A stretch of DNA of 64,000 nucleotides from an uncultured Hyphomonas sp. (lineage in GTDB: Bacteria > Pseudomonadota > Alphaproteobacteria > Caulobacterales > Hyphomonadaceae): contig NZ_OY787456.1 of assembly GCF_963678875.1 (NCBI RefSeq), positions 1,860,001-1,924,000 of the forward strand, written 5' to 3'. The notes under the pieces were generated by a model that saw only the letters and a list, made by a program, of their open reading frames with translations, was not told the DNA's origin and did no database searches. This document shows, one piece after another, positions 17,301 to 24,725 of this stretch. Positions within the stretch are counted from its first letter, which is position 1. Each line of letters opens with the position of its first letter. The position numbers and the translations under genes are program-made.

Positions 17301-17857
17301 TACGCGAGGTTGGCGTAGAACTCTACCAGTCCATGCTGGAAGACGCCGTGAACGCGCTGAAGGCTGGCGCGCAGGGCGATGAGGATGTCGCCGATGACTG
17401 GTCGCCTCAGATCAATATGGGCGTCGCGGTGCTTATCCCTGAGGATTATGTCGAAGACCTGTCGATCCGGCTGTCGCTCTACCGGCGCCTGTCGGAAATC
17501 TCGACGAGCCAGGAGCGGGAAGGTTTCGCCGCTGAGCTGATCGACCGTTTCGGGCCGTTGCCAGACCCGACGAAGCAGCTGTTGGAAGTCACAGCCATCA
17601 AAGTGCAGTGCAAGATGCTGGGCATCGAAAAGCTGGACGCCGGGGACAAAGGCGCCGTCTTCGCGTTCCGGCAGGATACCGTCCTGGACCCGGCGCGCCT
17701 GATGGAGATCGTCCGGTCACGCCCGAACGTGCTGCGCCTGCGCCCGGATTCGAAACTTGTGCATTCCTTCACCGGCGGAGATGCCGCTACACGGCTCGGC
17801 CGCGTACGCGCTTTCCTCAAAGAGCTGGAAGCAGCGGCCGGCCTGGTGAGCGCCTAG
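14396..17857 (+). CDS. mfd: Transcription-repair coupling factor Mfd
   Basis: This 1153-residue protein has the full Mfd architecture: an N-terminal UvrB-like region, the RNA polymerase-interacting domain ('LNAGDLVVHVDHGVGRYVGL'), an SF2/RecG-like translocase ('VCGDVGFGKTEVALRA', 'DEEQRFGVKHKERLK', 'SATPIPRTLQMALTG', 'RGRVGRSKLRAYAYF') and a C-terminal TRCF domain. It removes stalled RNA polymerase from lesions and recruits UvrA. It lies 52 bp after sdhE and overlaps the convergent PopA-like gene by 4 bp. Length is normal. Confidence 0.97.
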   Translation: MTPVELLKSLSGPAALGGAPFGADLMAFIPALQARGGIGVYVARDDKTAATARRLAEFIAPRLDQVDLPGWDTLPYDRVSPTASVAARRCAALARLSRYEADQGPLLVVTTATSIVQRVPPLETMRRSSFSMIAGQTVSQKELNEYLLVNGYVRASTVREQGEYAIRGGIIDIFPPTAGEPLRLDFFGDTLETIRTFDTETQRSTGDTRSVAFAPVSEILFDDDVLSRFREKYLEVFGPPSGDPMYEAARASIRRQGVEAWLPLFHETLDTLFDYIGADALIGFGHLSGEAAAERLAQATDYYQARLEAGGGDASAAKVLAPEQLYLDPAELEQGLGARAVARFNPAEPAPGHYDMEVRRGRDFAPERMMSQENIFEATTAHTKDLQKSGRHVVFAAWSTGSADRLINVLADHGLEDLVQVHSLEAARKAETSVVEIPLETGFVTKDLAIISEADILGDRLAAPRRKRKTANFITDAATLNAGDLVVHVDHGVGRYVGLKTLEVTGAPHDCLQLEYSGGDTIFLPVENIDLISRYGSEEAESQLDKLGGAGWQNRKAKAKKRILEMAAELMAIAAARELKRADAVNAGQGIYEEFAARFPYEETDDQLNAIEDVLGDLGSGRPMDRLVCGDVGFGKTEVALRAAFVAAMSGKQVAVIAPTTLLARQHFKTFEERFAGWPLKVRHLSRLVSAKEASETRAGITDGSVDVVVGTHALLAKGIEFKRLGLLIVDEEQRFGVKHKERLKELKADVHVLTLSATPIPRTLQMALTGIRDLSIIATPPVDRLSVRTYITEEDTVTLREALLREKYRGGQAFFVAPRIQDLDKLERFLSENVPEVSFIVAHGQMGAGELEDIMTAFYEGKYDVLLSTTIVESGLDIPRANTLIIHRADMFGLAQLYQLRGRVGRSKLRAYAYFTTPRDKVITETADRRLRVLQSLDSLGAGFQLASHDLDMRGSGNLLGDQQSGHVREVGVELYQSMLEDAVNALKAGAQGDEDVADDWSPQINMGVAVLIPEDYVEDLSIRLSLYRRLSEISTSQEREGFAAELIDRFGPLPDPTKQLLEVTAIKVQCKMLGIEKLDAGDKGAVFAFRQDTVLDPARLMEIVRSRPNVLRLRPDSKLVHSFTGGDAATRLGRVRAFLKELEAAAGLVSA

Positions 17858-19104
17858 GCAGCGTATTCGCGGGTGTAGGGGCCAGACAGGCCTTCAGCCA
17901 ATAGCGTGCCTGCCGTATGGTAGGACCGTTTCTCGACAACCCGCCAGCTCAGGCGCAAACCCTCGAAATCGGAGTTGCGGGCGAGTGTTGTCATGAGGCG
18001 CTCTGCCAGCCTCACGGCGCCGCGATAGGGCGTCAGGGGTGTGGACACGATAACTGTCCCATTGCCGAAATGCGCGATGCAGTCGGTATCCCGGACACAG
18101 GCCCGCGTCACGCGAGCGAATTCCGGGAGCCGGGTGGCAAACTCTTCGTCCAGCTTCAAGGTCAGCACACAGAGTGGTTCGCCGCGTTCAGATGATAGCG
18201 TGATCTGGCGATCAAGATGGGATTTGATGAAGTCCCGGTGGAACAGCCCGGTGTCCGGGTCGACGGATGGCGTGGACTGGAGCTGGGTCGGCAGGACCGG
18301 AGCGAACGCCGCATGATTGTCGATTGCGCGCGATATTCTTCCCGCCAGTGCTTCAGCATCGCCGGATTGTTCGACAAGGTCCGTGCTGACCATCAGCGCG
18401 GCAAGGTGTGCTGCGGAAAGATCTGCACCCGGCTGTGTCAGGACAAACAACGGCGTGCCGGTCAGCAGGCTTTCCGCGCGGCTCCAGTCGACATGGTTGG
18501 CCGCATCCCCACCGCTGGGGGTCAGGTCAGCGAGAATGGCGGCGAACCGGCCAGACTTCAGATAGTCCGCGGCTGTACGCAGGGTAAGCGCCGCTGTGAC
18601 AGGTATATCGTGTCCCTTGAGCGCCGCGCGCAGGGAAAAGAAGCCAACCCCGCCATCGCCAAGATAAAGGACCTCTGGCCGCCGCTCATGCGCCGGCGCG
18701 ATTTCGCTTGCGCCAAAGGTTTCTGCGGTCTCCATCCGGATCCGGAATTCTGCGGTGCGCGCCTGGCGCCGGACAAGCGAGGTCAGCCGAGCGCGCAGCA
18801 TGTCGAGATCGCTGTCCCGGCTGACGATCAGTGCGTCGACGCCATCTGCGATCTGCGTATCACTCGTCAGCAACACGAGCGGCCGCCGTTCAGCCCCCTC
18901 ACTGAGGCGGATATCGCGATCACGCAGGCCATCCGGAAGGCTTTCCATGTCGATCAGGAGAGGTTCGGTCGCATCGAAATCGATCGGGTCGCTGGCCGGG
19001 TAGGCACGCATGCCATGGGCCCGCAGCCGGGTCAGAATCGTCTCCAGCCGTGGACCGGCGGCAGCCACCTCTATGGGAGGATCGAGGAAAGTCAGATCAA
19101 TCAT
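17854..19104 (-). CDS. PopA-like protein: receiver-like regions plus degenerate GGDEF with intact I-site
   Basis: This is a 416-residue protein. Residues 1-115 and about 145-265 look like two receiver-type folds without a clear phospho-acceptor set, and 280-416 is a GGDEF-type domain ('DPDTGLFHRDFIKSHLDRQ'). The active-site position reads GNGTV (347-351) instead of GG(D/E)EF, so cyclase activity is unlikely. The inhibitory-site motif RDTD (338-341) sits exactly five residues upstream, the canonical spacing, so c-di-GMP binding is plausible. This layout and the A-site/I-site pattern match Caulobacter PopA, which binds c-di-GMP and delivers CtrA to ClpXP at the pole. Identity with PopA is inference. 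Confidence 0.75.
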   Translation of the reverse strand: MIDLTFLDPPIEVAAAGPRLETILTRLRAHGMRAYPASDPIDFDATEPLLIDMESLPDGLRDRDIRLSEGAERRPLVLLTSDTQIADGVDALIVSRDSDLDMLRARLTSLVRRQARTAEFRIRMETAETFGASEIAPAHERRPEVLYLGDGGVGFFSLRAALKGHDIPVTAALTLRTAADYLKSGRFAAILADLTPSGGDAANHVDWSRAESLLTGTPLFVLTQPGADLSAAHLAALMVSTDLVEQSGDAEALAGRISRAIDNHAAFAPVLPTQLQSTPSVDPDTGLFHRDFIKSHLDRQITLSSERGEPLCVLTLKLDEEFATRLPEFARVTRACVRDTDCIAHFGNGTVIVSTPLTPYRGAVRLAERLMTTLARNSDFEGLRLSWRVVEKRSYHTAGTLLAEGLSGPYTREYAA

Positions 19105-19218
19105 ACGCTACTCTGGAATCGTCGCGACAGGCGACGTCGGGGTACCCCTTCCTTTTGGAGCGCACCGCCTTAATGATCTGCTAATACCGAGATTACGGCT
19201 TAGAAAGGGAGTTTGGAG

Positions 19219-20319
19219 ATGGGTCAGGGACCTCTCAGCGGAGTTAAGATTGTCGAGTTTGCTGGAATCGGCCCCGGGCCATTCTGCGGCATGCTCCTGT
19301 CGGATATGGGCGCGGACGTGATTCGCATCGACCGTCCGGGCGATGGGCGTCCGGGCCGGGCAGCGGATGTCACTGGCCGTGGACGCCGCTCGATCGGTCT
19401 CAACCTGAAAGACCCCGCCGATATCGAGACCGCACTCAAGCTCCTGGAGAAGGCCGATGGCCTGATCGAAGGTTTCCGTCCCGGCGTGATGGAGCGCAAC
19501 GGCCTCGGGCCGGATGTCGTGCTCGCCCGCAATCCGAACCTCGTCTATGGCCGCATGACCGGCTGGGGCCAGACAGGGTCGCTGTCGCACTCGGCGGGTC
19601 ACGACCTGAACTATATCGCCATCACCGGCGCCCTTCATGCGATGGGCGACGGTGACGGCCGTCCGCGTCCGCCGTTGAACCTGGTCGGTGACTATGGCGG
19701 CGGTGCGCTTTACCTCGCCATGGGCTTGCTGGCTGGCATTGTGAGCGTGAAGAATGGCGGCAAGGGTCAGGTGATCGACGTTGCCATGTCGGATGGCGCA
19801 GCCTCGCTGGCTGCCATGTTCTACGGCATGCGCGCCATGGGTGTCTGGACCGACGACCGTGAAGCCAACATGCTCGATGGCGGCGCGCACTTCTACGACA
19901 CGTATGAATGTGCCGACGGCAAGTGGGTCTCCATCGGGTCCATCGAACCGCAATTCTACGCCATCCTGCGCGAGAAGGCAGGGCTTACCGATGCGGCCTT
20001 CGATGCCCAGATGGATCGTTCCAAGTGGCCGGAGCTGAAGCAAAAGGTCATGGACGTCATCAAGACGAAGACGCGCGACGAGTGGTGCGAGATCATGGAA
20101 GGCACGGACATCTGCTTTGCGCCGGTCCTGTCCATGGCTGAAGCGCCGAAATACAAGCACAATACAGACCGCCAGACCTTCGTGGAACTGGAGGGCGTGG
20201 TTCAGCCAGCCCCGGCGCCTCGGTTCTCCGCAACGCCGTCCGCGATCCAGCGCCGCCCGGCGGGTCTTGGTGAGCACACGGATGAAATTCTGAAGGATTG
20301 GGGCGTTTCGCGCGGATGA
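19219..20319 (+). CDS. Alpha-methylacyl-CoA racemase (class III CoA-transferase fold)
   Basis: This 366-residue CaiB/BaiF-fold protein resembles AMACR/MCR more than CoA-transferases: 'GIGPGPFCGMLLSDMGADVIRIDRPG' at the start, 'SAGHDLNYIAITGAL' with the catalytic His, 'LVGDYGGGALYLAMG' with the catalytic Asp, and 'YECADGKWVSIGSIEPQFY'. It epimerises 2-methyl-branched acyl-CoAs so that beta-oxidation can proceed. A TTG two codons upstream is also possible; the ATG at 19219 is preferred. It overlaps the next gene as ATGA and is divergent from the PopA-like gene over 114 bp. Confidence 0.87.
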   Translation: MGQGPLSGVKIVEFAGIGPGPFCGMLLSDMGADVIRIDRPGDGRPGRAADVTGRGRRSIGLNLKDPADIETALKLLEKADGLIEGFRPGVMERNGLGPDVVLARNPNLVYGRMTGWGQTGSLSHSAGHDLNYIAITGALHAMGDGDGRPRPPLNLVGDYGGGALYLAMGLLAGIVSVKNGGKGQVIDVAMSDGAASLAAMFYGMRAMGVWTDDREANMLDGGAHFYDTYECADGKWVSIGSIEPQFYAILREKAGLTDAAFDAQMDRSKWPELKQKVMDVIKTKTRDEWCEIMEGTDICFAPVLSMAEAPKYKHNTDRQTFVELEGVVQPAPAPRFSATPSAIQRRPAGLGEHTDEILKDWGVSRG

Positions 20320-21056
20320 GCGCGCTTCCTGGAACGACGGGCCGGCGCCGCATCTATCTGATGCGGCACGGCTTCGTCGATTACACTTCCGAGGAAGTCC
20401 GCCGTACGCGGGATCCGTCCATAGTCAGCCTGACCCCCGAGGGTGAGGAGGAGGCACGTGCGGCAGGGATTGCCTTGTCGGAGGTTCACTTCGATCTCGC
20501 GATCTGTTCCGGGCTGAAGCGCACGCGTCAGACTGCCGAGATTGTATTGGCACAGCACCCGGACGCGCCGGAACTCGAGGTCGAAGACCGGTTTCAAGAG
20601 CTGAGATCCGGACAATACATCAACTTCAATTCCGCAGAACATCTCGCGGCAACGATGACGTTCCTGTTCGAACAGGCAGGCGAGCCTGATGCGGAATTCC
20701 TGCCCGGCGGTGAGAAATTTTCTGATGCGATGGTCCGCATCATGGACGGGCTGACGGACCTGCTGATGCGGCCGGGCTGGGCGACGGCGCTGGTTGTCGC
20801 GCATGAAGTCGTCAATCGGATGGTGCTCGCGTCCGTCATCGGCGCGCCGCTCGGTGCCAGCGCGGGATTTGAACAGGACACCGGCTGCGTCAATATCATC
20901 GATTTTGACCTTGTGCCGGATGAGAGCGGCAGCCGGACCAAGATCGAGCGCGGCATGATCAAGGCAGTCAATCTGACACCGGCGAATTACCTGAAGAACG
21001 GCATGAACCTGCGCAGTGTGGAGGCCATTTTCACGCGCGCGGACGCAGATTCGTAA
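20316..21056 (+). CDS. Histidine phosphatase family protein
   Basis: This is a 246-residue member of the histidine phosphatase (phosphoglycerate mutase-like) superfamily. The catalytic 'LMRHGFVDY' is at about residue 16, followed by 'GLKRTRQTAEIVL', 'RFQELRSGQY' and the second His in 'LVVAHEVVNRMVL'. The specific substrate cannot be told. The ATG overlaps the stop of the racemase gene, so the two are translationally coupled. The frame could extend six codons upstream to a TTG, which is less likely. It is followed by the structured intergenic region with its own terminator. Confidence 0.85.
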   Translation: MSALPGTTGRRRIYLMRHGFVDYTSEEVRRTRDPSIVSLTPEGEEEARAAGIALSEVHFDLAICSGLKRTRQTAEIVLAQHPDAPELEVEDRFQELRSGQYINFNSAEHLAATMTFLFEQAGEPDAEFLPGGEKFSDAMVRIMDGLTDLLMRPGWATALVVAHEVVNRMVLASVIGAPLGASAGFEQDTGCVNIIDFDLVPDESGSRTKIERGMIKAVNLTPANYLKNGMNLRSVEAIFTRADADS

Positions 21057-21079
21057 AATGGTTGTAATGGTGCCGGGCT

Positions 21080-21246
21080 TACTCGCCTGAAAGGTGAACG
21101 GGAGACAACAGGCGGCCCGCCATCCCGTTCAGACTCACTTTGCTAGAAATGTCGATGTCGGCCAGGAGCCTCCGCTGCTTGCAAAGGCATCAGGTCGACG
21201 TCCTTCTTGCTAAACCTTAGCCGCTCCCCCGGGAGCGGCCTTTTTC
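21080..21246 (+). ncRNA. Candidate structured RNA: sRNA, or leader of the dipeptidase gene
   Basis: This 260-bp intergenic stretch folds by eye into successive hairpins. CGCCT/AGGTG (21084-21096) comes first. A perfect 9-bp stem TGAACGGGA/TCCCGTTCA (21095-21103 with 21123-21131) carries an inner GGCG/CGCC. A 10-bp stem GATGTCGGCC/GGTCGACGTC (21154-21163 with 21193-21202) encloses TGCTT-GCAA-AGGCA with a GNRA-type tetraloop. An intrinsic terminator ends the series. I find no SRP, tmRNA, TPP or cobalamin signature. It could be a free sRNA, a regulated leader of the downstream gene, or simply the 3' end of the upstream transcript. Confidence 0.4.
21220..21246 (+). terminator. Rho-independent terminator
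   Basis: A perfect 9-bp stem GCCGCTCCC/GGGAGCGGC (21220-21228 with 21231-21239) is followed by CTTTTT. It ends the RNA candidate or the racemase-phosphatase transcript, 71 bp before the dipeptidase start. Confidence 0.92.
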
Positions 21247-21316
21247 TGCGGTTGGGATTCTTGCCACGCTGTCATGAACCACTACGGTCCGCCCAGCATT
21301 GGAAGGAAAGACTCAC

Positions 21317-22576
21317 ATGCGCACAACACTCCTTGCTGTTTCGGCTCTCGCGCTTCTGGGGGCCTGTGCCCCGAAACCCGCTGAAACAGAACCCGCCCCG
21401 CCTGCAGACGTGGCCGAGACCGCGACCCCGGCAGAGATCCATGAGCGTCTGGTGGTGCTGGATTCGCACCTCGACACGCCGGCAAACCTGTCGAAGCCCG
21501 ATTTTGACATCATGGCGGACAATCCATCCGTAATGGGTTCTGTGCAGGTCGATGTTCCGAAAATGGACCGCGGCGGTCTGGATGGCGGATTCTGGGTGAT
21601 CTTCACTCCGCAAGGCCCTTTGACCGACGAGTCGTACGACGCTGCGTTCAAGGCAGCGACGGCCCGTCAGGACGAGATCCTGAAAATGGTTGCCGACAAT
21701 CCCGATACTTTTGAGCTCGCCTACACCGCAGACGATGTCGAGCGCATAGCCGCGTCGGGCAAAAAGGTCGTCCTGCAGTCAATCGAAAACAGCTACCCGT
21801 TGGTACTGAATGTGGAGAACCTGCAGGCGTTCTACGACAAAGGCCTGCGGATGGTCGGGCTCATTCACTTCCGCGACAATCAGTTCGGCGGTAGCGCCAC
21901 GGACTTTTCCAGCCCCGAAGACACGGGTCTGACGGACCTTGGCAAAGACCTCGTGCGCGAGGCGAACAGGCTCGGCATCGTGGTCGATGGGTCCCATTCT
22001 TCCGACGCGTCTGTAAAGGACATGATGGAAATTTCGACGACCCCGGTCGTGCTGACACATACGGGGCTGAAATCTGTCTATGATCACCCGCGGAACATTC
22101 CCGATGAGTTCCTGCAGCAGATTGCGGAGCAGGGCGGCGTCATTCAGATCAATGCGTACAGCGCTTATCTGGAAGAGCTGGAGGATTCTCCGGAACGCCG
22201 CGCAGCACTTGAGGAGCTGCAGGCGGAATTCGACGGCGTGAACCCTTTTACGGCCGATGACGAGACGAAAGCACGTTACATGGAGCGGATGCAGGCGATC
22301 AGCGCCGAATTCCCGCCGCCGCGTTCGACCTTCGAGAAATTCATGGAGCATATGCTCCGCGCGCTGGAACTGGTCGGTCCGGACCATGTTGGCGTGGGCG
22401 CCGACTGGGATGGTGGCGGAGGCGTGACCGGTATGGAGGACGTGTCCTACCTGCCGAAAATCACCGAGCGGCTGCTTGCGGAAGGCTATACCGAAGAAGA
22501 CCTGGCCAAGATCTGGGGCGGGAACCTTCTGCGCGTGATGCGTCAGGCGGAAGCTGCGAAGGAAACGGCAGAATAG
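21317..22576 (+). CDS. Membrane dipeptidase lipoprotein (peptidase family M19)
   Basis: This 419-residue protein begins with a lipoprotein signal (MRTTLLAVSALALLGAC, lipobox LGAC) and a Pro/Ala/Glu-rich spacer. The M19 renal-dipeptidase domain has zinc-site elements 'VLDSHLDTPANL' (HxD), 'VDGSHSSDASVKDMM', 'LTHTGLKSVYDHPRNIPDE' and 'DHVGVGADWDGGGGV'. It should hydrolyse dipeptides, possibly with D-residues, in the periplasm. 'GGAAGGAAAG' precedes the ATG at 21317; a TTG at 21299 is less likely. It stands alone between the RNA candidate and rpmF. Confidence 0.9.
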   Translation: MRTTLLAVSALALLGACAPKPAETEPAPPADVAETATPAEIHERLVVLDSHLDTPANLSKPDFDIMADNPSVMGSVQVDVPKMDRGGLDGGFWVIFTPQGPLTDESYDAAFKAATARQDEILKMVADNPDTFELAYTADDVERIAASGKKVVLQSIENSYPLVLNVENLQAFYDKGLRMVGLIHFRDNQFGGSATDFSSPEDTGLTDLGKDLVREANRLGIVVDGSHSSDASVKDMMEISTTPVVLTHTGLKSVYDHPRNIPDEFLQQIAEQGGVIQINAYSAYLEELEDSPERRAALEELQAEFDGVNPFTADDETKARYMERMQAISAEFPPPRSTFEKFMEHMLRALELVGPDHVGVGADWDGGGGVTGMEDVSYLPKITERLLAEGYTEEDLAKIWGGNLLRVMRQAEAAKETAE

Positions 22577-22583
22577 GGCAACA

Positions 22584-22610
22584 CGGCCGGGCTGAAGAAA
22601 AGCCCGGCCG
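22584..22610 (+). terminator. Strong hairpin after the dipeptidase gene
   Basis: A perfect 10-bp stem CGGCCGGGCT/AGCCCGGCCG with loop GAAGAAA lies 7 bp after the stop codon. No T tract follows, so it may be a weak terminator or an RNA-stabilising 3' structure. Confidence 0.45.
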
Positions 22611-22707
22611 GATGCCGCTCAAGCCTTGCAAAGTCCGATTCGGCTCTGTATGACGCGCGTTTCCAATTCACATGTGCCGTCTGGCGCAACAACTCCGGAT
22701 ACCTGTC

Positions 22708-22893
22708 ATGGCAGTCCCAAAGAGTAAGAAATCCAAGTCCCGCCGCGGCATGCGCCGCGCGCACGACCGTCTTTCGATGAACACCTACATCGAAGACGCG
22801 AACTCCGGCGAACTGCGCCGCCCGCACCACATCGACCTGAAGTCGGGTGAGTATCGCGGCCGCCAGGTCCTCGAGCCGCGCGACGATATCTAG
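22708..22893 (+). CDS. rpmF: 50S ribosomal protein L32
   Basis: This 61-residue protein starts 'MAVPKSKKSKSRRGMRRAHD', the hallmark L32 N-terminus, and is strongly basic. It lacks zinc-binding CxxC pairs, so it is the C-minus form that works without zinc. The ATG at 22708 is fixed by the conserved N-terminus. In many proteobacteria plsX follows rpmF; here eno follows after a terminator-like hairpin. Confidence 0.96.
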   Translation: MAVPKSKKSKSRRGMRRAHDRLSMNTYIEDANSGELRRPHHIDLKSGEYRGRQVLEPRDDI

Positions 22894-22939
22894 CATTTAG
22901 CGGCAGTTGCGCTTTCGGGCGCAGCCGACTAAGGCTTCA

Positions 22940-22975
22940 GGCGCCTCCTGCCAGCGGGTAGGGGGCGCCTTGCAT
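22940..22975 (+). terminator. Terminator-like hairpin between rpmF and eno
   Basis: A 10-bp stem GGCGCCTCCT/AGGGGGCGCC (22940-22949 with 22960-22969, one G-T pair) is followed by TTGCATTTT. It ends about 35 bp before the eno start. Confidence 0.65.
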
Positions 22976-23009
22976 TTTGGCCAGATAAATAACGGAAAGC
23001 CTGACATCC

Positions 23010-24290
23010 ATGAGCGAGATCATTGACATCCACGCCCGCGAAATCCTCGACAGCCGGGGCAATCCGACCGTCGAAGTCGATGTGACCCTGGACGACGGTT
23101 CCACCGGCCGCGCCGCTGTCCCGTCGGGTGCCTCCACCGGCGCCTATGAGGCCCATGAGCAGCGCGACGGCGACAAGGATCGCTACCTCGGCAAGGGCGT
23201 CCTGAAGGCCGTCGATGCCGTGAACGGCGAGATCTGCAACGAGCTGACCGGACTCGACGCCACCGACCAGCGCATGCTGGACATGCTGATGATCGACCTC
23301 GATGGCACGGACAACAAGTCCCGCCTCGGCGCGAATGCCATCCTCGGCGTCTCTCTGGCGCTCGCCAAAGCCGCTGCCGAATACTCGACCATGCCGCTTT
23401 ACCGCTATATCGGCGGCCCGAACGCCCGCGTGCTGCCGACGCCGATGATGAACATCATCAATGGCGGCGCCCACGCAGACAACCCGATCGACATCCAGGA
23501 ATTCATGATCATGCCGGTCAGCGCGGAAAGCATGTCCGACGCCGTCCGCATGGGTGCTGAGGTCTTCCACGCGCTGAAAAAGACGCTGCACGATGCTGGT
23601 CACAACACCAATGTCGGCGATGAGGGCGGCTTCGCCCCGAACCTCGCGTCCACCGACGAAGCCATCGGCTTCATCATGAAATCCATCGAGAAGGCTGGCT
23701 ACACGCCGGGCGAGGACATCGCCCTGGCACTCGACGCCGCTTCCACCGAATTCTTCAAGAACGGCAAGTATGAACTCGCCGGCGAGGGCAAATCCCTCGG
23801 ATCCGACGAGTTCGCCGCTTACCTCGCCGACCTCTGTGCCCGGTATCCGATCGTCTCCATCGAAGACGGCATGGCGGAAGACGACTGGGATGGCTGGATC
23901 GCGCTGACCAACTCCATCGGCGACCGCGTCCAGCTGGTTGGCGACGACCTGTTCGTGACCAATCCGGACCGCCTGTCGATCGGCCTGCAGAAGGGCGCAG
24001 CCAACTCCATCCTCGTGAAGGTCAACCAGATCGGTACGCTTTCGGAGACGCTGGACGCTGTGGAACTCGCGCATCTGCATGGCTACACGGCCGTCATGTC
24101 CCACCGTTCGGGCGAAACCGAGGATTCGACCATCGCGGATCTCGCCGTCGCTACCAACTGCGGACAGATCAAGACCGGTTCGCTGTCGCGCTCCGACCGG
24201 ATTGCCAAGTACAACCAGCTGATCCGTATTGAGGAAGAGCTGGGCCCGGTGGGCATCTATGCCGGCCGGTCGCGTATCAACGCTGAATAA
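23010..24290 (+). CDS. eno: Enolase
   Basis: This is a 426-residue enolase with every expected motif: 'AREILDSRGNPTVEVDV', 'GASTGAYEAHE', 'NTNVGDEGGFAPNL', 'IEDGMAEDDWDGW', 'GDDLFVTN', the catalytic Lys in 'SILVKVNQIGTL', and 'SHRSGETEDSTIADLAV'. It interconverts 2-phosphoglycerate and phosphoenolpyruvate. It lies upstream of ftsB and the pyruvate dehydrogenase operon, a common alphaproteobacterial layout that groups lower glycolysis with pyruvate oxidation. Confidence 0.98.
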   Translation: MSEIIDIHAREILDSRGNPTVEVDVTLDDGSTGRAAVPSGASTGAYEAHEQRDGDKDRYLGKGVLKAVDAVNGEICNELTGLDATDQRMLDMLMIDLDGTDNKSRLGANAILGVSLALAKAAAEYSTMPLYRYIGGPNARVLPTPMMNIINGGAHADNPIDIQEFMIMPVSAESMSDAVRMGAEVFHALKKTLHDAGHNTNVGDEGGFAPNLASTDEAIGFIMKSIEKAGYTPGEDIALALDAASTEFFKNGKYELAGEGKSLGSDEFAAYLADLCARYPIVSIEDGMAEDDWDGWIALTNSIGDRVQLVGDDLFVTNPDRLSIGLQKGAANSILVKVNQIGTLSETLDAVELAHLHGYTAVMSHRSGETEDSTIADLAVATNCGQIKTGSLSRSDRIAKYNQLIRIEEELGPVGIYAGRSRINAE

Positions 24291-24297
24291 GTTGTGA

Positions 24298-24327
24298 GTG
24301 AGGGCAGTCCGGCCGGGCTGTCCTCAC
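24298..24327 (+). terminator. Hairpin following eno
   Basis: A 13-bp stem (24298-24310 with 24315-24327, two G-T pairs) with loop GGCC lies 7 bp after the eno stop codon. Only a weak pyrimidine tract follows, so termination may be partial, allowing some read-through to ftsB. Confidence 0.5.
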
Positions 24328-24361
24328 GCTCTCTTAACCAAAACACCCCAAGCTTTAACCC

Positions 24362-24661
24362 ATGACCTCCCGACTCGAGGCCTTGGGCCTTTGCCTTGTG
24401 ATTCTCTACTTTGCCTACCACGCATTCGCGGGGGAGAAGGGGCTTGGCCGTTGGACCGATGCCCAGATAGAGCTGCAGGACCGGAAGGCTGAACTGGCTC
24501 AGATCAACAGTGAAATCGAACATCTGCGCAGCGATATTCGCCGCCTCACACCCGGTTCTGTAGACCCGGATTATGTGGAAGCTCTGGCACGCCAGAAGCT
24601 CGCTTTTGTCTATCCTGACGAGGTTGTTCTCCTCGCATCGGACACCACCTCTGCAAAATGA
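24362..24661 (+). CDS. ftsB: Cell division protein FtsB (septum formation initiator family)
   Basis: This 99-residue bitopic membrane protein has a transmembrane helix at about residues 8-24 and a coiled coil ('QIELQDRKAELAQINSEIEHL', 'IRRLTP'). The conserved C-terminal piece 'DYVEALARQKLAFVYPDEVVLL' is typical of the DivIC/FtsB family. FtsB joins FtsL and FtsQ in the divisome that activates septal wall synthesis. Its place between eno and pdhA is the usual one. Confidence 0.93.
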   Translation: MTSRLEALGLCLVILYFAYHAFAGEKGLGRWTDAQIELQDRKAELAQINSEIEHLRSDIRRLTPGSVDPDYVEALARQKLAFVYPDEVVLLASDTTSAK

Positions 24662-24725
24662 CATAGCTGGTTGGACTTGCCCACGCGGAACAGTCCCCAC
24701 ATAACGGCCATAGGCAGGAGGACCC

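Noticed and set aside
21080..21246. Assignment of the structured RNA to 6S, SRP, tmRNA or a known riboswitch
   Set aside because: No diagnostic sequence of those classes could be found by eye; left as an unassigned candidate.
22929..24104. A 391-residue minus-strand frame opposite eno
   Set aside because: Typical mirror frame of a highly expressed GC-rich gene; no ribosome site or family match.
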